Shown piece after piece: positions 53,620 through 61,460 of a DNA stretch of 64,000 nt. The stretch is from positions 1 through 64,000 of the forward strand of contig JAJYQN010000065.1 of NCBI GenBank assembly GCA_021794595.1, read 5' to 3'. Positions within the stretch are counted from its first letter, which is position 1. Each line of letters starts with the position of its first letter. Under the pieces are notes generated by a model, which was not told where the DNA came from, did not search any database, and saw only the letters and a list, made by a program, of their open reading frames with translations. Position numbers and translations under genes: made by a program. Source of the stretch: Pseudomonadota bacterium (GTDB lineage: Bacteria; Pseudomonadota; Gammaproteobacteria; Acidiferrobacterales; Acidiferrobacteraceae).

Positions 53620-54622
53620 ATTCTTCAAGCTTTCCACCGCCGAACGTCTGGACGTCCTCGAGGCCGTAGCCACCGCATCGGGCCTCCCGCCCCACCTGCT
53701 GGAAAAAGACATCTGGGTAGTTTGGTCCTTGCGGCACCTCTTCGCTGGCCCCTATTCCGACCACCTGGTATTCAAGGGTGGCACGTCCTTGTCGAAGGCC
53801 TACGGCGTCATCCGACGTTTCTCCGAGGATGTGGACCTGACTTACGACATCCGTGCCATCGCCAGCGATCTGGTGGGCGATGCGAATGCGCCGCTGCCGG
53901 CCAGCAAGACCCAAGAGAGGCGCTGGAGCAAGGTGATTCGTGCGCGCCTGCTAGATTGGATCGGCGCTGAGATCGTGCCGCGTCTCAAGAACGACCTTGA
54001 GCAACAGAGTCTGCCGGCCACCGTGCGGGCTGAGGGCGACAAAGTGTTCATCGACTACGCGCCGCTTGCCGCCGGCACGGGTTACGTCGCGCCTGCTGTC
54101 ATGTGGGAGTTCGGTGCCCGCTCGACCGGCGAGCCTAGCGAACCGCGTGCCATCCGCTGCGACGCGGCCGCGTATCTGCAGGGGGTGGAGTTTCCGACCG
54201 CCACACCGCAGGTCATGCGCGCCGAGCGCACCTTCTGGGAGAAGGCCACCGCAATTCATGTTTTCTGCGCGCAAGGCGAGTTCCGGGGTCGTGACCGCTT
54301 CGCCCGTCACTGGCATGACGTGACGCGATTGGATGCGGCCGGCTTCGCCGATGCGGCCATCGCGGACAAAGCCCTGGCTCGGGCGGTCGCCGATCACAAG
54401 TGCCTGTTCTTCGCGGAAAAGAATCCGCACGGCGAGGTCATCGACTATCACGCAGCGGTCGCAGGCGGGCTCCAGCTCGTACCTCTTGACGGTGCGTTGG
54501 CCAAATTGGCCGCTGATTATCAACACATGGTCGATGACGGCTTATTCCTTGATGACCCCGAACCTTTCGGCGCTCTGCTGGAGCATTGTCGGGCCATTCA
54601 GAAAAAAGCCAATGCCAGATGA
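53612..54622 (+). CDS. AbiEii-like nucleotidyltransferase toxin
   Basis: 336 residues. The nucleotidyltransferase signature FKGGTSLSKAYGVIRRFSED, then VDLTYD, carries the GS-like and D-x-D metal residues. The C-terminal region contains HVFCAQGEFRGRDRFARHW as in AbiEii relatives. The family includes phage-abortive and growth-inhibiting nucleotidyltransferases (AbiEii, MenT). GTG 53612 overlaps the antitoxin gene. The gene ends 23 bp before the right duplication copy. Confidence 0.88.
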   Translation: MVEFFKLSTAERLDVLEAVATASGLPPHLLEKDIWVVWSLRHLFAGPYSDHLVFKGGTSLSKAYGVIRRFSEDVDLTYDIRAIASDLVGDANAPLPASKTQERRWSKVIRARLLDWIGAEIVPRLKNDLEQQSLPATVRAEGDKVFIDYAPLAAGTGYVAPAVMWEFGARSTGEPSEPRAIRCDAAAYLQGVEFPTATPQVMRAERTFWEKATAIHVFCAQGEFRGRDRFARHWHDVTRLDAAGFADAAIADKALARAVADHKCLFFAEKNPHGEVIDYHAAVAGGLQLVPLDGALAKLAADYQHMVDDGLFLDDPEPFGALLEHCRAIQKKANAR

Positions 54623-54639
54623 GCCACGCAATAGGCGCA

Positions 54640-55068
54640 TGGTGCAAATGGCGCCATCGAGACGGCTGCTCAGAATGTGGCTTCTGCGCGGTCGGCGAGG
54701 CCTATCACCTAGGGCGTCAGCGTGGCCTTCAGGTTGTGACCATTACCGCCTACGAACATCTTTGTGCGGTGCTAGCCGACATGAAACGCCGTAAGGTGTC
54801 CGCGTTTCTCGGCGTCTGTTGTACCGACTTTTTCCTTAAGCGCGATTACGCCTTCGTGGATGCGGGGATACCCGCCCTCTTTATCGATATAGGGGGCGAC
54901 ACGTGCTACACCCTGCGTTTGGAGGAGGCCGCTTACGCGGGGCGGTTCGAGGCCGAGGCATCTTTGGATGCGCGTTTATTCGCGAAAGTCCTGCACTGGC
55001 GAGACCGCTTGAGGGCCGATCATGAACCGGAGGTCGGCGGCGTCTCTGGTCCCAACGCGATCTTATGA
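54640..55068 (+). pseudogene. truncated second copy of the DUF116 C-terminal domain
   Basis: The frame for CKWRHRDGCSECG to the stop is intact and identical to 51946-52368, but the ligase domains and the first half of DUF116 are missing. An ORF can start at ATG 54619 or ATG 54586, inside the toxin 3' end, so a 150-160 residue DUF116 fragment might be made. It is most simply a duplication by-product. Confidence 0.85.
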
Positions 55069-55092
55069 ACCGCCCCAGGCAAAAACATTGAC
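54646..55092 (+). repeat. right copy of the 447-bp duplication
   Basis: This copy is uninterrupted: DUF116 3' end (54646-55069) runs directly into the 23-bp methyltransferase tail (55070-55092). It represents the empty site of the 164-bp element in the left copy. Beyond 55092 the copies diverge. Confidence 0.95.
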
Positions 55093-55722
55093 GCGCGCGG
55101 GAGGTACGTTCCGCCAAATCGTGCGTGAACGAAGGCAGGTGAGGTCTTGGGCCCAGTCAATGGCCTGGCATCGCAAACTGTATGTGAATTGAATGAAGGT
55201 CGCGCCCTTGGGCAGGATCGCTTCGAGCTCGTTTCCGATGCGGTGCACGGTCATCTTCGGAAGGGATTTGAGCGGCAGGCTTGATACAACCGCCGAAATG
55301 CGCTCCGCGCGTCGGCCGAGCAAGCTGGCGAGTTGCGCGGCGTCACCCTCCAAGACCATGACTTGCGGAAACCGAGCACGAAGATGGGCCGACAGCAAGG
55401 CCGATTGTTCCACAACGATAAGCCGTTTTGGGTCCAGGCCATGTGCCAAAAGCGCCGCTGTGACGACACCCGTGCCGCCTCCCAGTTCCACGATGTAGCC
55501 ATCGTCGGACGTGACCGCCTGGGCCGCCATGTAGTCAGCCAGATGGCGAGAGCTTGGGCATGCGGCACCCACTGCCTGCGGGCCCGAGCGCAGGACCTTT
55601 ATAAAGAGCCGCAGGTCCGCGGGCACGACGGAGACCCATAATCTGTTGATAAAGGCCCGGCATTCTTTATACCAGGTCGATCTTCCCCTTGGTTTTGTGC
55701 ATTCTGCCATGGCTTGCCCCAT
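55063..55722 (-). CDS. phospholipid N-methyltransferase-like (PmtA type) methyltransferase
   Basis: 219 residues. The SAM site VELGGGTGVVTAALL and preceding PSSRHLADYM, then SSLPLKSLP, match PmtA-type phosphatidylethanolamine N-methyltransferases, which resemble rRNA adenine methyltransferases. It may methylate phosphatidylethanolamine at the membrane. The last codons (RVNVFAWGGS) and the stop lie inside the duplicated sequence, so the present C-terminus may be shaped by that event. ATG 55722 has GAGAGG upstream; ATG 55710 is an alternative. Confidence 0.78.
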   Translation of the reverse strand: MGQAMAECTKPRGRSTWYKECRAFINRLWVSVVPADLRLFIKVLRSGPQAVGAACPSSRHLADYMAAQAVTSDDGYIVELGGGTGVVTAALLAHGLDPKRLIVVEQSALLSAHLRARFPQVMVLEGDAAQLASLLGRRAERISAVVSSLPLKSLPKMTVHRIGNELEAILPKGATFIQFTYSLRCQAIDWAQDLTCLRSRTIWRNVPPARVNVFAWGGS

Positions 55723-55799
55723 AAGGCCTCTCGCCCCGAAAGACCGAGCGCATCAATTCCTATAGGGTAAGGATATAGTATGACGCGTTGAATGCAACG

Positions 55800-56282
55800 T
55801 TAGCGCGATAGGCGGCCCTTATGGCCCCCTTTCTGGCGGAGCGCGAAAGGCTTCTGAAAAGCCCGCCGACGGCGGTAGATCGCGCCCTCCAAGGCGTGGC
55901 GGATGTGAAGCGCGATATCGGTTTTGCCTTCCACGGCGAGCTGTCTGTCAAAAAAAAGCGCATCGGCATCGTCGGTTTGCCGCAATAAGGCCAAAAACGA
56001 CGCGATATCGCCGCGTATGCAGACGTCACAGCGCTCGGGTCGTACCGGCCAGAGCAGACCTTCGCGAACCACAAAACCAAGCTTTAACGCCGGTGCCGTG
56101 ATTTCGAGGCACAGGTGCGCCCCAGACAGGGCGTCAAGCGCCCCCTCGGTTTTGTCCATACCGAGCAGAATGTTGGTCATGAGGGCGGCCAAGGCTGCCA
56201 ATATCGGCGCCGGAACGACCCTCGCCGTAAGGCTCGCGGCGCGAGGCAGGGTGTGTTCAACAAGATGTTTGGCAAGGTTCAT
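55800..56282 (-). CDS. ubiT: UbiT-like SCP2-domain protein of anaerobic ubiquinone synthesis
   Basis: 160 residues with an SCP2 sterol-carrier fold. LEITAPALKLGFVV, CDVCIRGDIASFLALL and LFFDRQLAVEGKTDIALHI match UbiT, where the last stretch is diagnostic. UbiT binds hydrophobic ubiquinone precursors and works with UbiU-UbiV. ATG 56282 is chosen because family similarity starts there; the ORF-track start at 56366 crosses the FNR box. The predicted FNR-driven transcription start coincides with this ATG. Confidence 0.85.
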   Translation of the reverse strand: MNLAKHLVEHTLPRAASLTARVVPAPILAALAALMTNILLGMDKTEGALDALSGAHLCLEITAPALKLGFVVREGLLWPVRPERCDVCIRGDIASFLALLRQTDDADALFFDRQLAVEGKTDIALHIRHALEGAIYRRRRAFQKPFALRQKGGHKGRLSR

Positions 56283-56316
56283 GGCGATATTGTGATCGGT
56301 CCCGGCACCCATATAA

Positions 56317-56330
56317 TTGATCCGTGTCAA
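56317..56330. promoter_or_regulatory. FNR box (one mismatch) between ubiT and ubiD
   Basis: TTGATCCGTGTCAA differs from consensus at one base. For ubiT it is centred 41.5 bp from 56282, with CACAAT as -10 at 56294-56289. For ubiD it is about 60 bp before a TATATT-promoted start near 56384, a class I-like position. Confidence 0.7.
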
Positions 56331-56384
56331 AGGAGTTTGCGCTGGATCAAAAGTCCGCACCGGCAATGCTTATATTCTCTCGCT

Positions 56385-57848
56385 GTGCCCTTTTCCGACA
56401 TTCGTCAATTCCTGGCCCATCTCGAACGCCAACACCTCCTTAAGCGAGTGACGGCCGATGTGAGCGCACACCTGCAGATCACCGAGGTCTGCCGGCGCGC
56501 GATCATGGCGCACGGGCCCGCGCTCTTGTTCGAGCGCGTCGATGGTCGCGTGACCCCGGTCCTGGGCAATCTTTTTGGGACTGTCGAACGTGTCCTGCAG
56601 GCAATCGATTGCCCGGACGTGGCCGGCCTCCGGGCTCTGGGCGAATTGCTGGTGCGCATCAAGGAGCCGCGATGGCCGCAGACCATAGGCCAGGCGGCAC
56701 GCCATCTACCGACTATTCACAGGCTTTGGAGTGCGCACCCACGCCTGCTTTCGGCGGGCCCTGTTCAGGACTGTACGCAAGAAGGCCCCGACGTCGATCT
56801 GGAGACCCTACCGATATCCCATTGCTGGCCGGACGATGCCGGTAAGCTTTTGACCTTCGGTCTGGTCGTGACCCAGGCCGAACCGCGGGGCCGCCATAAC
56901 GTGGCCATCTATCGCCAGCAGCTCATTGGGCGCAACCGCCTCATCATGCGCTGGTTGGCCCATCGCGGCGGGGCTATGGATTACGCGCGTTGGCGCGAAA
57001 CGCGTCCGCACGAGCCCTTTCCCGTGGCGGTCGCGATCGGGGCCGACCCGGCCCTAACGGTCGCTGCGGTAGCGCCGATACCAGACAGTATCTCGGAATA
57101 TCAGTTTGCCGGGATCTTGCGCGGTGCGCGCACCGAGCTTGTCGCGGCGGGCAATGGCCTGCTTGTGCCCGCGCGCGCCGAGATGGTGCTTGAGGGGGTG
57201 ATCTTACCCGATGACGTGGCCCTCGAAGGACCGTTTGGCGACCATACCGGCTACTATAACGAGCAAGCCCGTTTCCCGGTCATGACCGTCCAGCGTATTA
57301 CGCATCGCAGCGCCCCGCTCTATCAGACGACCTATATGGGCCGGTCCCCGCACGACGAACCGTCGGTGCTCGCCATGGCCTTAAACGAGGTCTTCGTCCC
57401 GCTGCTTCAACAGCAGTTTCCCGAGATCGCTGATTTCTATTTACCGCCCGAGGCCTGCTCGTATCGCATCGCCGTGGTCAGTCTGCGCAAGCGCTACCCG
57501 GGCCATGCGCGCCGGATCATGATGGGGATATGGTCCTATTTGCGTCAATTTACTTACACCAAGTTCGTGATCGTCACGGACGACGATATCAATATTCGCG
57601 ATTGGTCGGACGTCATCTGGGCCGTCGTGACCCGTGCCGACCCCGCCCGGGACGCTCTGATCCTCACCGGCACGCCCATAGACTACCTGGACTTCGCAAG
57701 CCCTGAGCCCGGACTCGGCGGGAAAATGGGTATCGATGCGACCCTCAAGGGCCACCCCGAGACCACGCGCACCGCCGGCCGCCCGATTCGCCCCGATGCG
57801 CAGACCGCGGCTGCGGTCGCTGATATCTGCCGAAGCCTCGGTTTCTGA
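56385..57848 (+). CDS. ubiD: UbiD-type 4-hydroxy-3-polyprenylbenzoate decarboxylase
   Basis: 487 residues. It begins VPFSDIRQFLAHLE; prFMN-site and catalytic motifs include EGPFGDHTGYY, YMGRSPHDEPSV and TDDDINIRDWSDVIWA. It decarboxylates the polyprenyl-hydroxybenzoate intermediate of ubiquinone synthesis, needing UbiX-made cofactor. GTG 56385 is the start; the long ORF-track start at 56115 lies in the divergent ubiT gene. Placement beside ubiT and behind an FNR box suggests a copy used with the anaerobic pathway. Confidence 0.92.
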   Translation: MPFSDIRQFLAHLERQHLLKRVTADVSAHLQITEVCRRAIMAHGPALLFERVDGRVTPVLGNLFGTVERVLQAIDCPDVAGLRALGELLVRIKEPRWPQTIGQAARHLPTIHRLWSAHPRLLSAGPVQDCTQEGPDVDLETLPISHCWPDDAGKLLTFGLVVTQAEPRGRHNVAIYRQQLIGRNRLIMRWLAHRGGAMDYARWRETRPHEPFPVAVAIGADPALTVAAVAPIPDSISEYQFAGILRGARTELVAAGNGLLVPARAEMVLEGVILPDDVALEGPFGDHTGYYNEQARFPVMTVQRITHRSAPLYQTTYMGRSPHDEPSVLAMALNEVFVPLLQQQFPEIADFYLPPEACSYRIAVVSLRKRYPGHARRIMMGIWSYLRQFTYTKFVIVTDDDINIRDWSDVIWAVVTRADPARDALILTGTPIDYLDFASPEPGLGGKMGIDATLKGHPETTRTAGRPIRPDAQTAAAVADICRSLGF

Positions 57849-57851
57849 TCT

Positions 57852-57865
57852 TTGATCCACATCAA
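57852..57865. promoter_or_regulatory. perfect FNR box of hemN
   Basis: TTGATCCACATCAA is identical to the box before nrdD. It is centred 41.5 bp before 57900, with TATCGT as -10 at 57888-57893, an ideal class II FNR promoter. Confidence 0.88.
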
Positions 57866-57912
57866 GGCCGCAGACCAAGCGTCCGCCTATCGTTAAGCTT
57901 TAGAGGTTACTT

Positions 57913-59283
57913 ATGAACGACCTTATCGATGAGTCACTGGTCGCGCGCTATGGGGAGTCGGCACCGCGCTACACGTCCTACCCTCCCGCGACTCAGTTTC
58001 ATGACCAGTTCAAGGCACGGGATCTGGCCGCAGCGCTCGGCGCGCATCGTAGCGAAGATCCGTGGTCACTCTACGTGCACATTCCGTTTTGCGAATCCGT
58101 ATGCTACTACTGCGCCTGCCACAAGATCGTTACCAAGCATCACGAACGCGGTGGCTCGTACGTGTCCTCCATGGCCCGCGAGCTTGCGCTCCTGGCGCCT
58201 TTGCTGGGGCCTGCCCCGCGTCTTGACCAATTGCACTGGGGCGGCGGTACGCCGACGTTTTTAAGCCATGACGACATGCGCACGTTGATGGTTGCAATTG
58301 CCGAGCATTTTGCGCTGCGCCCCGACGACACGGGCGAGTATTCCATCGAGATCGACCCACGCCACGCGTCGGACGCCACGCTCGCGCTTTTGCGCGACGT
58401 TGGGTTCAACAGGTTGAGTTTGGGTCTTCAGGATTTTGATCCCGAAGTGCAACGCGCCATTAATAGGAAACAGCCCTATTCCTTGGTCAATCGGGTCTTC
58501 TCGAGCGCTCGCGCGCTCGGATTTCAGTCAATAAGCGTCGATCTTATCTACGGTCTACCCCGCCAGAATCGCAGCCGATTCGCTCGCACACTGGATCGAG
58601 TGCTCAGGCTCTCGCCGGATCGGATATCGCTCTTTCATTACGCGCATCTGCCGGATCGCTTCAAGCCGCAGCGCCGCATCGAGGCCAATGACCTCCCGGA
58701 CGGCCCGACCAAGCTCGCCCTTTTGGGCGATGCCATTCGTGCCTTCCGGGAGGCGGGCTATGTGTACATCGGCCTTGATCACTTTGCCAAGTCGGAGGAT
58801 GAGTTGGCCCGCGCCCAACGCGATCGGACCCTCGGCCGCAACTTTCAGGGTTATTCAACCCATGGCGATCTCGATGTTCTCGGCATAGGGTCTTCGGCCG
58901 TGAGCCGCATAGGCTCCATCTACAGCCAAAACGCCTGGGATTTACGGCAGTATACGGATCTCATCGATAGCCAGATCCTTCCCGTGCGCCGGGGGTTCGA
59001 GTTGAGTGGCGATGATCGGATTCGGCGCGACTTAATCAATGGTCTCTTATGCCATATGGAATGCGATATCGGCGCCTTCGAGGCCCGCCATTCCCTCCAT
59101 TTCGCGCATTATTTTGCTTCCGAGATCGAGCGCCTAGGACCGTTTGTCGATGACGGTTTGATGACGCTCGGCGATCGCATGGTCGTGACCGACCGCGGCC
59201 AGATGCTGGTGCGCGCCATCTGTGCGGTCTTCGATCGTTACCTGGCCCGCGAAAACCGCCTGCGGTTTTCGCGGGTGATCTAA
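57913..59283 (+). CDS. hemN: oxygen-independent coproporphyrinogen III oxidase
   Basis: 456 residues, full length. The radical SAM motif is in YVHIPFCESVCYYCACHKI (CxxxCxxC, about residue 60), followed by HWGGGTPTFL. It converts coproporphyrinogen III to protoporphyrinogen IX with SAM when O2 is absent. ATG 57913 has AGAGG 7 bp upstream. The FNR box before it and neighbouring ubi genes support anaerobic induction. A perfect 14-bp inverted repeat lies in its last codons. Confidence 0.96.
   Translation: MNDLIDESLVARYGESAPRYTSYPPATQFHDQFKARDLAAALGAHRSEDPWSLYVHIPFCESVCYYCACHKIVTKHHERGGSYVSSMARELALLAPLLGPAPRLDQLHWGGGTPTFLSHDDMRTLMVAIAEHFALRPDDTGEYSIEIDPRHASDATLALLRDVGFNRLSLGLQDFDPEVQRAINRKQPYSLVNRVFSSARALGFQSISVDLIYGLPRQNRSRFARTLDRVLRLSPDRISLFHYAHLPDRFKPQRRIEANDLPDGPTKLALLGDAIRAFREAGYVYIGLDHFAKSEDELARAQRDRTLGRNFQGYSTHGDLDVLGIGSSAVSRIGSIYSQNAWDLRQYTDLIDSQILPVRRGFELSGDDRIRRDLINGLLCHMECDIGAFEARHSLHFAHYFASEIERLGPFVDDGLMTLGDRMVVTDRGQMLVRAICAVFDRYLARENRLRFSRVI
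59246..59275. repeat. perfect inverted repeat in the 3' end of hemN
   Basis: CCCGCGAAAACCGC and GCGGTTTTCGCGGG are exact complements separated by CT. It lies just before the hemN stop and has no T tract, so it may act as an mRNA-stabilising or weak terminating hairpin. Confidence 0.75.
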
Positions 59284-59417
59284 GAGCGGAGGCGATCCGT
59301 GCGCGCCCGTAGGCCCCCTCGGCCCTGGCCAAGCGTGTCTTACGCCGATGGGGAGGCCGCTTTGGGTAGGCGGCGGGGACGAGCCGCTCTTCCGCCCGTC
59401 AAAGGCACACGCCACCC

Positions 59418-59431
59418 TTGACGCACGTCAA
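59418..59431. promoter_or_regulatory. Dnr/FNR-like box before the flavoprotein gene
   Basis: TTGACGCACGTCAA is a perfect TTGAC-N4-GTCAA palindrome, the form bound by Dnr/NnrR-type regulators. Its centre is 41.5 bp from 59466, which coincides with an ATG of the next gene, so either the transcript is leaderless or the box works differently. Confidence 0.5.
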
Positions 59432-59459
59432 TGTCGCGGGGAATAGCGAGGCTAAGCTT

Positions 59460-60647
59460 ATGACCATGACCATCCCGATAATATCCTCTCTTCCGAAGCT
59501 CACCATTCGTGGTCGCGAGCTTTTGCCCATCGTTCAAGGAGGCATGGGTGTCGCTATTTCGGCCCATAGGCTGGCCTCGGCCGTGGCCCGGGAAGGCGCG
59601 ATGGGCACGATTGCCAGCGTCGACCTGCGCCACCTGCATTCGGACATTATGGCGCGCCTCAAGCGTTGCCGGGATCCACGGCGCCTTCTGGACGGCAATC
59701 TCGAGGCCTTGGACCGGGAGATAAAGGCCGCCCGGGCCGCCGCCGGCGCCTCGGCCTTTATTGCCGTGAACGTTATGAAAGCGCTCAATCATTACGCGGA
59801 TTTTGTCCGTCAGGCCTGTCGCAGCGGCGCCCAGGCAATCGTTATGGGGGCGGGCTTGCCGCTTGACTTGCCGGAGCTTACCGAGGGCCATGATGTCGCG
59901 CTTATCCCGATCTTATCGGAGGAGCGAGGGATCGAGTTACTGCTTAAAAAGTGGATGCGCAAGGGTCGATTACCGGACGCAATCGTGATCGAGCACCCAG
60001 GTCACGCCGGCGGACACCTAGGGGCCGCGAACTTGGCGGACGTCACCGACCGCCGTTTCGATTTCGGACACGTGTTGAAACAGGCGCTCGCCGTTTTGAA
60101 AAAGCTCGGGCTTGCCAGCGAATTCATACCGCTGATTCCGGCCGGCGGCATCGGGTCCTTTCGCGCTATACGCGAACTTTTGGACAAGGGCGCGGCGGGC
60201 GTGCAATTGGGAACGGCTTTTGCCGTGACCGAAGAATGCGATGCCCATCCCAATTTCAAAAAGGTGTTGGCGGACGCCAAGAGCGAAGACGTCGTAACCT
60301 TTATGAGCGCCGCGGGCCTACCGGCGCGCGCAGTCCTGACGCCTTGGCTCAAACGCTACTTGGCCCGCGAAAGCCTCCTTAAGATCCGAGCCGAAAGCCG
60401 CTGCGGTAGCTGCGCGAGCGGACTCGAATGCTTGAGTCATTGCGGATTTAAGGACGGAAACCCACAGGCCGGGCAGTTCTGTATCGAGACCCAACTGGCC
60501 GCCGCCGCGCGCGGCAACGTCAATAGCGGCCTCTTCTTTCGCGGTGCCGCCGCCTTGCCGTTCGGTCAGGAGATTCGCTCCGTCCACGATCTCTTGGAAT
60601 ATCTGCTCACCGGGATCCGCCCGGCGATGGCTCAAATGATCGCTTGA
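59460..60647 (+). CDS. nitronate monooxygenase-like FMN enzyme with C-terminal Cys cluster
   Basis: 395 residues. The NMO/FabK barrel is shown by LPIVQGGMGVAISAH, IEHPGHAGGHLGA (catalytic His), IPAGGIGSFRAIRELLDKGA and GVQLGTAF (FMN phosphate site). A C-terminal cluster CGSCASGLECLSHCGF plus a later Cys may bind metal or Fe-S, unlike simple NMOs. The substrate is unknown; such genes often sit with anaerobic or NO-related genes. ATG 59460 or 59466; the TTG at 59418 used by the ORF track lies in a regulatory palindrome. Confidence 0.82.
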   Translation: MTMTIPIISSLPKLTIRGRELLPIVQGGMGVAISAHRLASAVAREGAMGTIASVDLRHLHSDIMARLKRCRDPRRLLDGNLEALDREIKAARAAAGASAFIAVNVMKALNHYADFVRQACRSGAQAIVMGAGLPLDLPELTEGHDVALIPILSEERGIELLLKKWMRKGRLPDAIVIEHPGHAGGHLGAANLADVTDRRFDFGHVLKQALAVLKKLGLASEFIPLIPAGGIGSFRAIRELLDKGAAGVQLGTAFAVTEECDAHPNFKKVLADAKSEDVVTFMSAAGLPARAVLTPWLKRYLARESLLKIRAESRCGSCASGLECLSHCGFKDGNPQAGQFCIETQLAAAARGNVNSGLFFRGAAALPFGQEIRSVHDLLEYLLTGIRPAMAQMIA

Positions 60648-60656
60648 GGAGGCGCC

Positions 60657-61379
60657 ATGTCGTGTTGCTATGTCCTGGATTTGCGTCTCATGCCAGCCCA
60701 CGTTTCTCGGCACAGCTACATCTATTCCCTGCTTCGCGAACTGGGACCCGGAGAAAGGCTGCGCGTGTGGACTCCGGAGGATCCGGCCCTTCTTATAGCG
60801 CAAATCCAACACCAGATGCGCCACAGTCTCGTCTGGACCAGTGTCGACGATCAGACCGGGTGGTTGATCACCATGCATATTCGTAGCGCGGATGAACCAC
60901 TGCCTCTCGCCGATACCCTGCGGCGAGATCACGAACAGATGGATGGTCGTCTTGTCCAGGCCTTTACGTACTTAGGTCACCGCGATTGGTCCGCGGCTGT
61001 AGGTGAAGTGGCGAGTCTGGATGCGGCCCTGCGCACCCATATTGTGATTGAAAATGAACTGCTCGCGCCTCTCGGCGGCGCCTCCGTGGCCGAGGCCACG
61101 GCCATCATGCGTCGGGAGCACGATGACGTCCTGGTGCAGCTTGAGATGATAGCGGAGGTCTGCGCCGCGTCCGCTCACAATTGCCAAGAGCTTGAGACTT
61201 GGCTTGGTCTTCTTGCTGCAAGCCTCAATAAACACGAACATCGCGAGGAGTCGCTATTGTTTCCTCGCTGGACGCGGGTCCTAGCGCTACTCTCTTCTCG
61301 CGATGAACTCTTGACGGAGGTGCGATCGCGTCTTCGCGAGGGCCTCCGCGAGCCGCTCTCTGTGTCCAAAATCCACTAA
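60657..61379 (+). CDS. DUF2249 domain protein with C-terminal hemerythrin domain
   Basis: 240 residues. Residues 1-75 (SCCYVLDLRLMPAHVSRHSY, then LGPGERLRVWTPEDP) resemble DUF2249. Residues 85-225 form a hemerythrin domain with His ligands in RRDHEQMD, RTHIVIENE, RREHDDV and NKHEHREESLLFP. The same two domains occur in opposite order in the 40728 gene. GAGGAGG lies just before ATG 60657, and it is 9 bp after the flavoprotein gene, so they are one operon. A diiron O2/NO sensor or scavenger role is inferred. Confidence 0.8.
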   Translation: MSCCYVLDLRLMPAHVSRHSYIYSLLRELGPGERLRVWTPEDPALLIAQIQHQMRHSLVWTSVDDQTGWLITMHIRSADEPLPLADTLRRDHEQMDGRLVQAFTYLGHRDWSAAVGEVASLDAALRTHIVIENELLAPLGGASVAEATAIMRREHDDVLVQLEMIAEVCAASAHNCQELETWLGLLAASLNKHEHREESLLFPRWTRVLALLSSRDELLTEVRSRLREGLREPLSVSKIH

Positions 61380-61395
61380 ACCTCCGCTAAGTATT

Positions 61396-61460
61396 CCCTG
61401 ACCGACAGGAGGCGCTGGGCCACGGCTTTGTGGCCTAGCGCCTGTGGTCGGCCCTCAGGG
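61396..61460. terminator. large hairpin between convergent genes
   Basis: CCCTGA...TCAGGG, CCGAC...GTCGG and AGGCGCTGGGCCAC...GTGGCCTAGCGCCT nest into one long stem with a small loop. It lies at the end of the hemerythrin gene and overlaps the last codons of the hemolysin III gene, with no clear T tract, so it may terminate or protect both transcripts. Confidence 0.6.

Noticed and set aside
51946-55092. Possibility that the 447-bp repeats are att sites of an integrative element
   Set aside because: Too long for a tyrosine-recombinase att core and no integrase in the segment; kept as a recombination or duplication hypothesis only.
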